Shown in pieces: positions 10,931-22,360 of a stretch of 64,000 bases of DNA; positions within the stretch are counted from its first letter, which is position 1, and each line of letters opens with the position of its first letter. The translations under genes and the position numbers were made by a program. Under the pieces are notes generated by a model, which did not search any database, had not been told where the DNA came from, and saw only the letters and a list, made by a program, of their open reading frames with translations. The DNA lies in contig JAIXMQ010000081.1 of NCBI GenBank assembly GCA_025716855.1, forward strand, positions 1 to 64,000. The letters run 5' to 3'. The stretch is from Pilaira anomala (Eukaryota; Mucoromycota; Mucoromycetes; Mucorales; Mucoraceae).

Positions 10931-11215
10931 AATGAATCATTTATTTTTTGATAAAATTATTAGACTTACTATTGATAACAATATGTTTTATGCAGGTCTT
11001 TTTTTTTTTTTTCTTGGAACAATCTCTTCTTTAAATAAGGAGTGTGACAAAAGAAGAGATTAAAAATGGAGCGGTAAGGAAGAAATATATGTAAAGAGAA
11101 GAAAGTGAAAGAAAAGAAAAAAATAAAAAAGAAGATGATTTATAATGAAACCAAAAAACCTGTTTGTGTGGCGTATGAGAAAAAAAAACCTGCCTGTATG
11201 CCATGTGATGTAATG
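10890..11215 (-). repeat. dispersed repeat copy 1 (promoter, first exon and first intron of the decayed family)
   Basis: This stretch matches 46600-46935 over more than 300 bp. Shared blocks include the minus-strand ACATATTGTTATCAATAGTAAGT (copy 2 reads ATGTCGTTATCAATG/GTAAGT, an ATG exon followed by a splice donor), GAAAGTGAAAGAAAAAG, and a short repeated motif CTGTTTGTGTGGCGTATGAG followed by poly-A. Its position immediately upstream of the decayed gene suggests it is that family's 5' region. Confidence 0.55.
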
Positions 11216-12034
11216 GTGTATTTCATGCAAAAGTTATAAAAAACCTTATTCACGTGACAATGTGCCTGGTTATACTTTTTATAAATCCGGATAAAAGTCA
11301 TCCGTGATTTTACTACCTTTTTTTTTTACTACTCTTTTCCCCCGACTTCAAAAAAAGAGACGCTGGATTCAAACCTACCCGTTCTTTTTCATAATATTAT
11401 TTGGTCAATTTTTTCCCTGCTGTATAACTGTCAGCTTCCTTCTGTCTGATGCTTATAAAAACTAGTTAAATCCAGTCTTTAAATAAAAGAAAATATATAT
11501 ATATATAGATTCTTATGTTTAGGAGAGAAAGATTTCTTTCAAACTACGAAAACTATTTATGCAATTTAAACAAATACACTTCTGCTTCTTTCTCAGTCTG
11601 GGCTGATTAGGTTTGAATAGTTACCTTCTTCTTATTTTTATTCCAAATCATTATTGCTTGCGGTATACCATACGTATCCAAGCTGACATAACCACCTGTC
11701 TTGTTTTGTCATACGATCTTCTGTTGACGGATATCAGTTATAAAGAACACACAAGGCAGTCTCCTGTATTGTTGGACGAGTAAATACGATAATGATGAAA
11801 CGGTTCAATTGTTTTTGTACATATTAATCGGGCGGTGAGATAACTGACGTATAAATAAGGCTATTTAATACATTCCGAGAAAGCGTAAACAATGGCAAAT
11901 AATAGAAAATAACAGCAGCAATTTAAGTCATATATGATACTAAATGAATGCCAATATATAAAATGAACTAGGTAAACAAGTTATAGTCTAATATTCAAGA
12001 AAAATTTTTTAAAGGAAATGATACATATTCGTCT
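11216..12034. other. AT-rich spacer inside the repeat island
   Basis: No gene or clear repeat was recognised. A TA microsatellite lies near 11493-11506. Confidence 0.5.
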
Positions 12035-12417
12035 CCATTTGTGCCTCAAAGAGGCATTTGACTTTTTGTTTTCAATTGGTTGTTTCTCCTATGGCTTATT
12101 CTTCAAATAAGAAGAATGATTAACCAAAGTTTCGAGAACAATATTAGGATTTTCGGTAGTTGACATGAAACCTCCATAGGATCGCACGTCAATTGACCAT
12201 CTTCATTATGGATACATTCCAAGAAAAAGATAATCAAAAGCTTCCTCAGAATAACGAAGAGGCGACATTTTATTCCTATGGCAGCGAAAACTTATTTCTC
12301 ATTGGACGACATTTTGTTCCTGCGAGAGCGAAATTTAACTCCTGATTGGCCGAAATTTTACTTCTAATTGAGCGACATATTTATTTCTGATTGGGCGACA
12401 TTTTGTTCGGCCCGGCC
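12035..12417 (-). mobile_element. inverted copy of the Tc1/mariner-type remnant (5' end only)
   Basis: The reverse complement aligns with 7472-7920: it begins GGCCGGGCCGAACAAAATGT, carries the same tandem leader units, and continues into the transposase start region. The first roughly 50 codons are out of frame. It is opposite in orientation to the first copy and truncated sooner. The two copies bracket about 3.4 kb containing the decayed gene. The terminal GC-rich block GCCGGGCCGAAC is shared, marking the likely element end. Confidence 0.7.
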
Positions 12418-13279
12418 AACATAATTTATTGGATCAACTGTATATTCTACCGTTTTCCTCAAAACTTGAAAAATCATCTGAAACTCGAGTGTTTATTTTT
12501 TTTAATAAATGCAAGATTCACGAATAGAAATTAAAAAAAAAAAACTTGTAAATAACTTTAGTTTTTTTTCTGTTAGTGTTAAATTGTTATACAAGTATCA
12601 TACTTTATGATGACGACAAACATAAATAAAAAGATCAAAATTCTCTAAAAACGTTTTGTAAAATTGGATATGCAGTTGATAGGCGGTTACACGAATGAGG
12701 GTATGTAAAAAAAAAACAAAAAAAACAAGGGCAACATCAGTTGGTAATATTAGAAAAATGCAATATTACAACTTTTTGTTCTTCTGCAGAAAACCCTTCT
12801 TTTTTTTTCTTATAGATAAATAAATATATATATTAGCTTTTCTTCTATCTACATAAACATACATATAGTTGAATAGATCAATGAATATTTCTCTCTCTCT
12901 CTTTCATGTTCACATAGGTGTATTTCGTATTATTTGGGCTTTCGTTTACATGACGATTGTGACGGTCAGGTCACACGATAATGACTTTTTTTTTTTTGAA
13001 CTCTAATAATTTCTCAAAGTGTACAAAAAAAAAAGGCTGCAAGACATCAAAAAAGTATTTAATCATGTTTATAAGTGAAAGCGTTTCGGACAATCTTTTT
13101 TTCTTTTCTTTTCTTTTCTCTTTCCTTTTTTTTTAAAAAAAAAAAAATTAATCAATTATTCACTCTATACAGTTATACTTTTTTTTTTATATATATAAAT
13201 CATTTTAATAAGGAACTATATATACATATAAAAGAGAAAGATAGAGAGATAGAGGAAGCTAGAAAAAAAAAGGTCGAAA
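12418..13279. other. intergenic region upstream of the methyltransferase gene
   Basis: No gene was seen. CT-rich and AT-rich tracts near 13100-13230 immediately precede the next start codon and presumably serve as its promoter/leader. Confidence 0.5.
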
Positions 13280-15127
13280 ATGGGAACAACGACAAGTAGA
13301 GACGATTCAATTACTCGGTTAAAGCGTAGACATAAACTTCCTTCTTTAAAGACGTCACGCCATAAAGGCTCATCATTCAATGATAGTCCAACTTCACCTA
13401 TTGAACCAAAGCGAACTGCACGTCAACCTATTCCGGTCAAGTTAGTTAAACACCAAGTAGTACTATCAGATCATGTTTCACCAATGTCTACGCTTTCAGC
13501 CATGACATCGATACCAGTACGACGATCATCTTGGATTAAGAGTCTAAATTCGATTACGACTAAAGCTACTACATTTGATAATACAAGTTATACTTCATCT
13601 TCTTCATATTATGATGAAGATGAAGATGATGAACTTGTTTCTTCGCCTCGTACCTCTTTAGGTTCTGAAGAAAATAATCATCATCATCATCATCACCCTA
13701 ATAATCATCACCATAGTCAACAACAACAACAGCAACAACAACAGCAACAAAATAATCATTTATCAAAAGATGAAGATAAGAAAAAAAAGAAACAAAATTC
13801 ATTTTATCCATTCAGAAATAATCATTGTAATAAAAAGAATGAAAGTGATATTGTATTCGAATCAAAATATACATTTTCAACCACTTCACCTTCTACAAAA
13901 GAATCTTTTTCGCCACCACAACCACCACCTCTACCATTACCATCGACCAGTCCTCACAAGGGTCCACAAAGACCTTTTTGGGTTCATAATAATTCAGATG
14001 AAAAAGAATATGATAGGTAAATAAATTAGAACTAGTAAAAAAAAAATCAAGCTAAAAATCTATTACTTACTTATATTTTAATCTGCAGACAGTTACGACA
14101 GGTAAAATTATAACATATATATATATATATATATATACGTGGAATGCTTTTTTTTTCTTTTTTTTTTTTTTTACTTATGCATTACGGTTTATTTTTTTAT
14201 TTTATTTTTTTTTAACAAAAAAATAGCATTATGTATTAAAACATATTATAGGTGGAAATATTCATGTACCTGTCCCAATGGATAAACCTATCACCATTTT
14301 AGATGCAGCATGCGGCGCAGGCTTTTGGACACTCGACACAGCCAACACGTTTCCAAATGCAACTGTGATCGGACTCGATGCATTTCCTGTAGAAGTTAAA
14401 GCAAATAAAGGACACAATACCCTCACTGCACCTAATATTGTTTACAAGTATGGTGATCTCACAAACCATTTACCTTTACCTGATAATTTCGTCGATATCA
14501 TCTATCAACGTGATACTACATCCATTATGCCACATGAACGATGGCCATTTTTACTAGATGAATTTATGAGAATTATGAAACCAGGAGGTTACTTGGAATT
14601 AGTAGAATATAGTAAGTTGAAATAAGAGAAAGTATATATCTTTTTTTTTTAAAAAAATTAACCGCAATTTATCTTAGGCTTTATCATCAGAAATCCTGGT
14701 CCTGTATTAGCTCTAGTGAATGAGTGGTACAAGATTGTTACTACTTCAATTGGTGTAAATCCAAATGAAGCCAAGCATTTAAAAGGTATGATGTTGGATG
14801 CTGGGTTTCAAGATGTTGAAAAGAGAGTTGTGTCTGTTCCAATTGGTGAATGGCCAGAGGATGAAGGTATAATGTGTACAAAAGTCTTTACTAAACTATC
14901 TTGTATATACTAATTTTACATATATAGCTGGAAAAGAAAAAGGCTTTTTATTTAAACAAGTCATAAAAGCTTTATTTAAATCAATGAAGCCTTGGTGGGT
15001 TTCAGAATTAGCTATATCTGAACAAGAATATGATAAGGTTGTAGCAAACGCAATGGATGAGTTTGATGAACAGTGTTGTTGTTTAGATTGGGAGATTTAT
15101 ACAGCCAGAAAACCAATTACTATATAA
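13280..15127 (+). CDS. SAM-dependent methyltransferase with long disordered N-terminus
   Basis: There are five exons: 13280-14016, 14089-14101, 14227-14611, 14678-14866 and 14928-15127, giving 507 residues with all junctions in frame. The second exon is only 13 nt (ACAGTTACGACAG) and supplies the conserved RQLRQ lead into HYVLKHI. Residues 1 to about 240 are low complexity (His and Gln runs, DEDEDDE, Pro-rich PPQPPPLPLP). The C-terminal half is a Rossmann methyltransferase: ILDAACGAGFWTLD (motif I), VIGLDAFP, a DIIYQRDTT segment, and MKPGGYLELVE. This pattern matches the large Mucorales family of class I methyltransferases; the substrate is unknown. The start ATG follows a purine-rich leader. 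A LaeA-like regulatory role is possible but not shown. Confidence 0.85.
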
Positions 15128-15333
15128 TTCCTTCTTTTTTTTTTCTTTTTTATACGGTATACTACCTGTACATATAATAGTTTTCCTTTTTCTTTTTTTA
15201 CCCGCTGGCTCGAGATATCTTTTTATATATACATTTAGTGTGTATATGATTTTAACTATGCTTTTATATATATATATATACATATATATAAATACCCTTT
15301 TATTTTAATTAATAAAATAAAATATATCAAAAT

Positions 15334-16577
15334 CTATCGCCGTAAAAGAGGAGGAGGGATAAATACGTTCACCTTTTCATCCCATGCACACGTTGCCACT
15401 TGTCCCTCCACATAAAGATTAAAATCGAGGCCAAGCACGAATTCAGTATGTGCATCGTGTACATGAATTAAATTTTGTCCAGGGGGAGCTGCAGTATCCC
15501 AAAAGCGAACACTCATGTCATAAGCAGCACTTGCCAAGATATTAGGTCGATGAGGTGACCATTTGACACGACGTACAGCAAATTCATGCCCAGGTAAACA
15601 AATCACTTCTCGATCCGGACGACGTAAATCCCATACCTTGATTGTTTTATCCACTGAACCAGTTACCAACATGTTTTCTTGATATTTGTTCCAATCAAGT
15701 GATAAAATCTCATTATTGTGAGCTCGAATCGTTTGAGTGGATCGAGGACTGTTTGTGTCCCAAATCTTTACTGTTTGATCTCCAGAGGCTGAAGCCAGAC
15801 GCGTAGGACTATAAGGAGACCAAGCCGTACTATAAACACAATGTGTATGTTCAGTATAAGTTTGTAAAGATCTAGGTGATTGAGGATTCCACTACAAAAA
15901 TAATAAATTCTTGAGTAAGCCTTTTCTTTCCCCTCCCCCTCCCCCCTCCCTCCTTAATTTTACTTACAATTTTAACAGTATGATCCCAGGAACCACTTGA
16001 AAATACATTTTTCGAAACTAAATTCCAATCAACCGAAAATACTTCACGTTGATGTTCATGCCAATTTTGAATTGGATGATCCTATTTTTTTTATTATTAT
16101 TATTATTATCACTTTAATCATCAGCCATCTTTTTTTTTTTCTACTCGCAAACCTTGGTCTTACTTACTTACAGCTAAAGTTGTATCCCACATTTTAATTG
16201 AACCGTCACCACTTGATACTACAAGTTGATTCTCATTGACTTCACTCCATGCAACATCATATAACCCGTCTTGCGTATCGTAACTAAATTTTTGGGTCTT
16301 CTAAATACATAAAAGCAACAAAAAAAAAGGGGGGGGGGCAAATATATACTTACGCTCTTTCAACCACCATGCCGTCTCCTTGAGCTGCCATAACGAATAA
16401 TCTACCATTACCAACAAGACCAAAGTTAGAGGCAGAGGCAACCGCAAGTTTATTTTCGAAAAACGGACTCCATTTAGTCTATTGAACTTTATTTGTTACT
16501 TGTCTACACTGCTACTTTTTATTCTTTTAACTTACAGAGTAACCATTAAAACCTTCAGTGCGAAATTGTGTAAACAT
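15334..16577 (-). CDS. PEX7: peroxin 7, PTS2 receptor (WD40 protein)
   Basis: PEX7 carries PTS2-tagged enzymes from cytosol to the peroxisome. The exons, 5' to 3', are 16577-16536, 16478-16356, 16300-16172, 16081-15968 and 15891-15334, giving 321 residues, the usual length. The N-terminus [20 protein letters not shown] and [14 protein letters not shown] match the PEX7 signature. WD repeats follow with [69 protein letters not shown] and [10 protein letters not shown]. The intron after exon 2 does not join in frame at the obvious GTAAGT donor. It does join if a GC donor two bases earlier (GCGTAAGT) is used, so a GC-AG intron is proposed. Confidence 0.88.
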
Positions 16578-17450
16578 GACCTTCTTTTTAATATTGACGA
16601 AAAAAAAGGAGAAAGTAAAAAAAAAAAAAAGAAGGAAAAAGAAAAAAGAGCTTTGTGTGAGAAAAATAAATAACTTGAATTTGATGTTTTCTATTGATGA
16701 TGACTATTTTTTATCAACGTTTGTGGGGAGTATGGATTTACGCTGACTCAAAAATACGAATTCGCTATTTCAATTTCTTGCAAAACACATTTTATACAAT
16801 CGTGTTGGAAAACAGCCAATTTTTTTTTTTTTTTTTTTTTTTTGAATGCATCTAACGTGTCACTGTATTATGTAGTAAATTCTGATGAGAAAAAAAAAAG
16901 GTATCATGTTCTCTTGATGCGTTATGATATCTTTTTAGATCGATGATTTTTGTTTTTGCATTGACATGTGAAGTTCCGTTGGTCCCCTATTGCACCTGAC
17001 CGTTATGTCTCTATTTTTTTTTTTTATCGAGAGACATTCGGCGCCATGGACCAACATATATCCTGAAATAAAAGGTCTTTTTATCATGTTTTATCATCGA
17101 GTGAGGTAAGAGTGAAGTAAGTGTGAAGATAGAGAATATAGGAACAACGGGGCTATAAATGCTTATATCCTCGCTGGCCCTCTATACCATTATCCAATTG
17201 AGCAATCATACACTATTTTTATTAAGGATAAAAGAAAAAAGTAATTAACTGATCAGGCTCTCGTACAAAGAATAACTGAAGCATAACAGTTAAACAAAGT
17301 TTTTACAGTGTTTCAAATTAAGCTCAACAAAGTAAGTTTGAAGAATCTAATTGGTTGTATGCTCCATTTAGAGAAATGTACAACTATTTAGCTCAAAAAA
17401 TGTACGAGTAAAAGCGCTGTACCTTATGCGGTTACTATGGTATCGAAGCT

Positions 17451-17503
<53 letters not shown>

Positions 17504-17663
17504 GTTGCCGTCGTCATAACAACTTGTAGGTCCAGGTGTTTTAAAATTTCAGTTTCCCCCTCACGTGGACGGGATTTTATTTTCCTTTCCAAAGCAGTGC
17601 TTACTAAATTGTGATTATTTATTTTCTTTTTCTTTTTTGTTTTTCTAAAGTAATATATTAAAA
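16578..17663. other. divergent intergenic region between PEX7 and the ARL1 gene
   Basis: There is no supported gene. It contains a T48 run (17453-17500), the longest homopolymer seen, and a T-rich tract at 16820-16843. It lies between two divergent start codons, so it should hold both promoters. Confidence 0.5.
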
Positions 17664-18531
<868 letters not shown>

Positions 18532-18774
18532 CAATGAAATAATGAATAAATTATAACCACACCTTTTTTTTTATTTGTAAAAGTGTATATCACATTAGAA
18601 GTGTATGTAAAGCAAATAACTCTCAAAAATAGATTCATTAGATTATGAGTTAAAATTAAGTTTATTATGTTCCTTATTACCCCCTCCATTAAATTATATG
18701 ATTATCAACTCTCTAAGACGAACACGTCTCACCAGGTTAAATGCGGAGGAAGGTGTTTCTTTAAAAACATTCTG

Positions 18775-19224
18775 TCAAAACAGCCCACGGCTACTAAAAA
18801 AAAAAATGAATAAACTGAGCTTAGAAAAATCCGAGTTTCTGGTTTATATTCTAAAGTCCACCAACATTTTCGATATTTTATTTATATTCACTTACATCTT
18901 TATCGCGGCAGCAGCAGCCGAATATACTAATGATCCACTTTCACCACCTATGAATTCTTGTATTCCTAACAGAATATCAATAGATGGTAGTCTACCCAAC
19001 TAACGAGCAATGCGTTGCTCACCACACAAAAAATAATTTACACACTTCTTTTTTTTTCTTTTTTTCTTTACTTTCTCCATCTCCAGAATCCGCTTGAATG
19101 GTTGGGGGTAGGGGGGAGAAAAAACCAGGTTTTGACAAAAAGTTTTCTTACTCGATGCAAGAGAATCGCGTTCCCACCTTTTAACCAAGTACCCTTTTCC
19201 ACCAGACCAAGTAAAAGATGTCAT
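18775..19224 (-). CDS. small hypothetical protein, four-exon model
   Basis: The proposed exons, 5' to 3', are 19224-19152, 19092-19046, 18999-18896 and 18793-18775, encoding 80 residues that start MTSFTWSGGKGYLVKRWERD. A Lys-rich linker follows ([10 protein letters not shown]), then a compact segment LGRLPSIDILLGIQEFIGG with an Ala run (YSAAAAAIK), ending in SRGLF or RGLF. Support is the run of coding-like text with consistent GT-AG borders and a start codon facing the downstream region. The second exon's donor (GTGTGT) is weak. The gene sits tail-to-tail with ARL1. Family and function are unknown. Confidence 0.4.
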
Positions 19225-20200
19225 TGAAATCTTTAGGAGAGAAGAACCTTTTTTTTTTTTTTATGTTATTGTTTTTTTTTTTATTTTTATTTATTGGGGG
19301 ATAAGATATTAGCTCTCTTTTTTTTTTATTTTTTATTTTCTCTAAAAAAAAAACTTCGAAAGAAAGAAAAGGAAAAAAATAAATAAACAGGAGAAATTAA
19401 ACACGGAAACAATTTTTTTATAAATAAAACGCTGTACTTGAAACTATATTCGTACATTTAAAATGTTGTTCGTTTCTCTTTTTAAAAGTGTAAGTGTAAC
19501 ATTTATTTCGTTCTATCATGTTCGTTTTGCTAAAAAGAAGAATCATAGAGTTTTCTATATAGTTCTCTTGAATAATAAAGAACACGGAATATGCTAAACC
19601 TGAATCAAATTATAATCACCGGGATTCGCTTAAAAAAGCGATGAAGGGCATCTTAAGAAAATCCCGCAGAAAATAAATTAAATCTGTAAACTATCTAGTG
19701 GCTTATTGCTTTTAATGTTCACCAGTTGCTCCCTCATATCTACATACTCGAACATGATTTACCTTAAAATTGCACCAATAAAAAGTAATAGTAGACTTAC
19801 TAATAAAAAAGCTTATTTATTAAATATAAACTCAACGCGTTTTTTTTTCTTTTTTTACTTGAAGCATTCCGATCATTTCATCTTTACCCTTCTTGTAATA
19901 GTTGACTTTCTATTTTCTCTTAAATATTTTAGTTTGAGCCGCATACAATACTCCGGCCCCCCTTTAAAGGCTGAGTATATGATGAAATATGTTTCTTTAA
20001 TATCGTTTTTATTCATTTAAAAAAGAAATCTGCAAGCTTGCATAATTGTCATACTACCTACGCACCCTTATCTTTTCTAAAAATTATTATTTACAAAAAG
20101 TCATGTTTTTATTAAAAATATGAGAGTAAAATGATATTAAAAAATGAGATGAATTTGTTATGAAAAACACATGTGAAAAGAGTAAAAAAAAAAAAAAAAA
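19225..20200. other. intergenic, 3' of pyruvate decarboxylase
   Basis: Poly-T tracts and AT-rich sequence only. The ORF over 19706-20020 shows no coding character. Confidence 0.5.
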
Positions 20201-20201
20201 A

Positions 20202-21956
20202 TTAACGGTTTTCAGAAGTTTCAACTTGAAGAATTAATTCACGGGGAGCATCGAATTGAGGCATAACAACTTCAAGGAAATGAATCTTCCCTGGCTCGGC
20301 CTTAACTGTCTTCATAGCAGCTTCTAATTCTTCACGAGTACTAACCTTGGCTTCAACACCAACTGTAGCAGGTGAAACATCCTTCAAGTTACGTTCAAGG
20401 TGACCACCAAAGAAATCTAAAGTCTTGCTGTATTGCCACATTTGGAAATTGTTATAGGCACGATGAGGGCCGTGAATAAGTTTTTCAATAAGATAGCCAT
20501 CGTTATTCAAGATAAAGATGACGGGTGTAAGTCCTTGATGAAGGAAGACTGAGATTTCTTGACATGTTAATTGGAATGAACCGTCACCACAGAAGAGATA
20601 GACTCGGCGATCACGAGCAGCCAGTGCTGCGCCAACTGCTGCTCCTACAGAAAAACCAATGGATCCCCAAAGGACTTGCGAAATGAAGAATGCGTTCTTG
20701 GGCGCCTTTAAGTTGAAGGAAGCAAATTCAGAGGTACCAGTTTCTGAAACAATAATAGCGTTAGGATCCATGTATTCAGGGATCTTGTTCCAAAAGTAGT
20801 TGTGAGTGATTTCTATGCCATCTTCAATAGGCGGGGGATGATGACGAGGTCCAAGGTCAAAGACACGGGGGCCAGGAATAGCTTTAGTTAAAAGAGGAAG
20901 GAATTCAGTCATAGAGACTTTATCATAATCAGCATAAAAGACCTTGGTAGCAAATGAATGAAGGGAGATAGTCTTGCCTTGATCTAAACTATAAGTGAAA
21001 CCACCCGTATTGAAATCAGACTTGATTGAACCAAGCTCAATAATCAAATCAGCTCTTTTTACTTCCTCTGCAATACCTTCAATTGTAATTGAACCAGCGT
21101 AGCAGCCACGATAGTTTTCAAGTAATTCGGGAATAATACCCTTACCCATGGGAGCTACATAGGTGGGGAAACCACTACGCTTAACAAATTCAATAGCTTG
21201 TTTCTGGAGACCATGACGTTGTACACAAGCATCAACAATAATAATAGGGTGCTTGGCACGATTAATAGCATCAAGTACAACTTGAAGTGCAACTTCTTGA
21301 GTCTTGGCGGGATTCTTGGGGATAGAGAGGTGAAGAGGTTTGATAGCAGAAATATTTACCTCGTGAGAGATTAAATCAATAGGAATACCGATATAACCGG
21401 GACGCTTACGAAGAATAGATTGTTCAATAACTCGATCAATTTCTTTCACAGCAGTATCACGCGTCAAATGTGTATGGGCACATGTAATCTTGGCAAACAT
21501 TTCAACGAAAACCTGGAAATTACCATTACCAAGAGAGTGATGAAGAATAGCACCTTCAGCTTGAGACTTAGTGTTGGGTGTACCTACAATATGAATGACT
21601 GGAAGCATTTCAGAATAGGAACCAGCGACACCTGCAGCAGCAGAAAGTTCACCGACACCAAATGTTGTAACGAGAGCAGACACACCTCTAAGACGAGCAT
21701 AACCATCAGCGGCATAAGAAGCGTTTAATTCATTTGCATTGTTTCCCCAAAGAACATCTGGATCATCTTCAATTATATCTAATAAAGGCTACATGTGTTC
21801 TTTTTTTTTTAATTTTCTTTCTTTTTTTTTAACCAAATATTTTTTTACGTTTTATATATTTACCATGTTGTAATCACCAGGGAGACCAAAAATGGTATCA
21901 ATGCCAACCTCCTTAAGACGTTTAACAAGATATTGACCAATTGTAGTATTAACCAT
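20202..21956 (-). CDS. pyruvate decarboxylase
   Basis: The enzyme converts pyruvate to acetaldehyde and CO2 with thiamine diphosphate, committing pyruvate to ethanol fermentation in the cytosol. There are two exons, 21956-21864 and 21788-20202 (intron donor GTAAAT, acceptor TAG), encoding 559 residues, the normal length. Visible features: the N-terminal FGLPGDYN and the cofactor-activating glutamate at residue 51 in ANELNASYAADGYAR; the His pair near 114-115 (ILHHSLG); and the thiamine motif starting at GDGSFQLTCQEI near 440 and ending with the ILNNDGYLIE segment. Transcription is away from the small upstream gap. Pyruvate kinase also occurs in this window, but 13 kb away and separately transcribed. 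Confidence 0.96.
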
Positions 21957-22050
21957 TTTATTTAATTATTTCTTTTTTTCTTGGAGGAAGTTGTTGTTTT
22001 AGAGAGGAAGAAAAATGATACAAAGGTTAAAAAAAAATATGTTTGAGTTC

Positions 22051-22060
22051 GTTTTATATA
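22051..22060 (-). promoter_or_regulatory. candidate TATA box of pyruvate decarboxylase
   Basis: TATATAAAAC on the minus strand lies about 95 bp upstream of the start codon, a typical position for a fungal TATA element. Confidence 0.5.
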
Positions 22061-22316
22061 CTGAATAAAAGATTGTAAACCCCATGTCAAACAAATACAA
22101 TAGACTTTTATCTACTCGCGTAATTTATAGAATATTAATCCGGATCAATACAGTTGCTCGGAATCAATAACGGCGCCTCCTAGGAACAATTATATATATC
22201 AAACTTAAATAATGGGCCTTTCTTTTTTTATTATTATTTCTTCAACATAAATAAACAGTTAGCTTTATTATTATTTTTCATTATCATTGTTAAACTAAAA
22301 ATCTATCTCATGCCTT

Positions 22317-22360
<44 letters not shown>

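Noticed and set aside
11362..11378. GGATTCAAACC, resembling a reversed tRNA B box
   Set aside because: No complementary T stem, acceptor stem or A box could be found around it.
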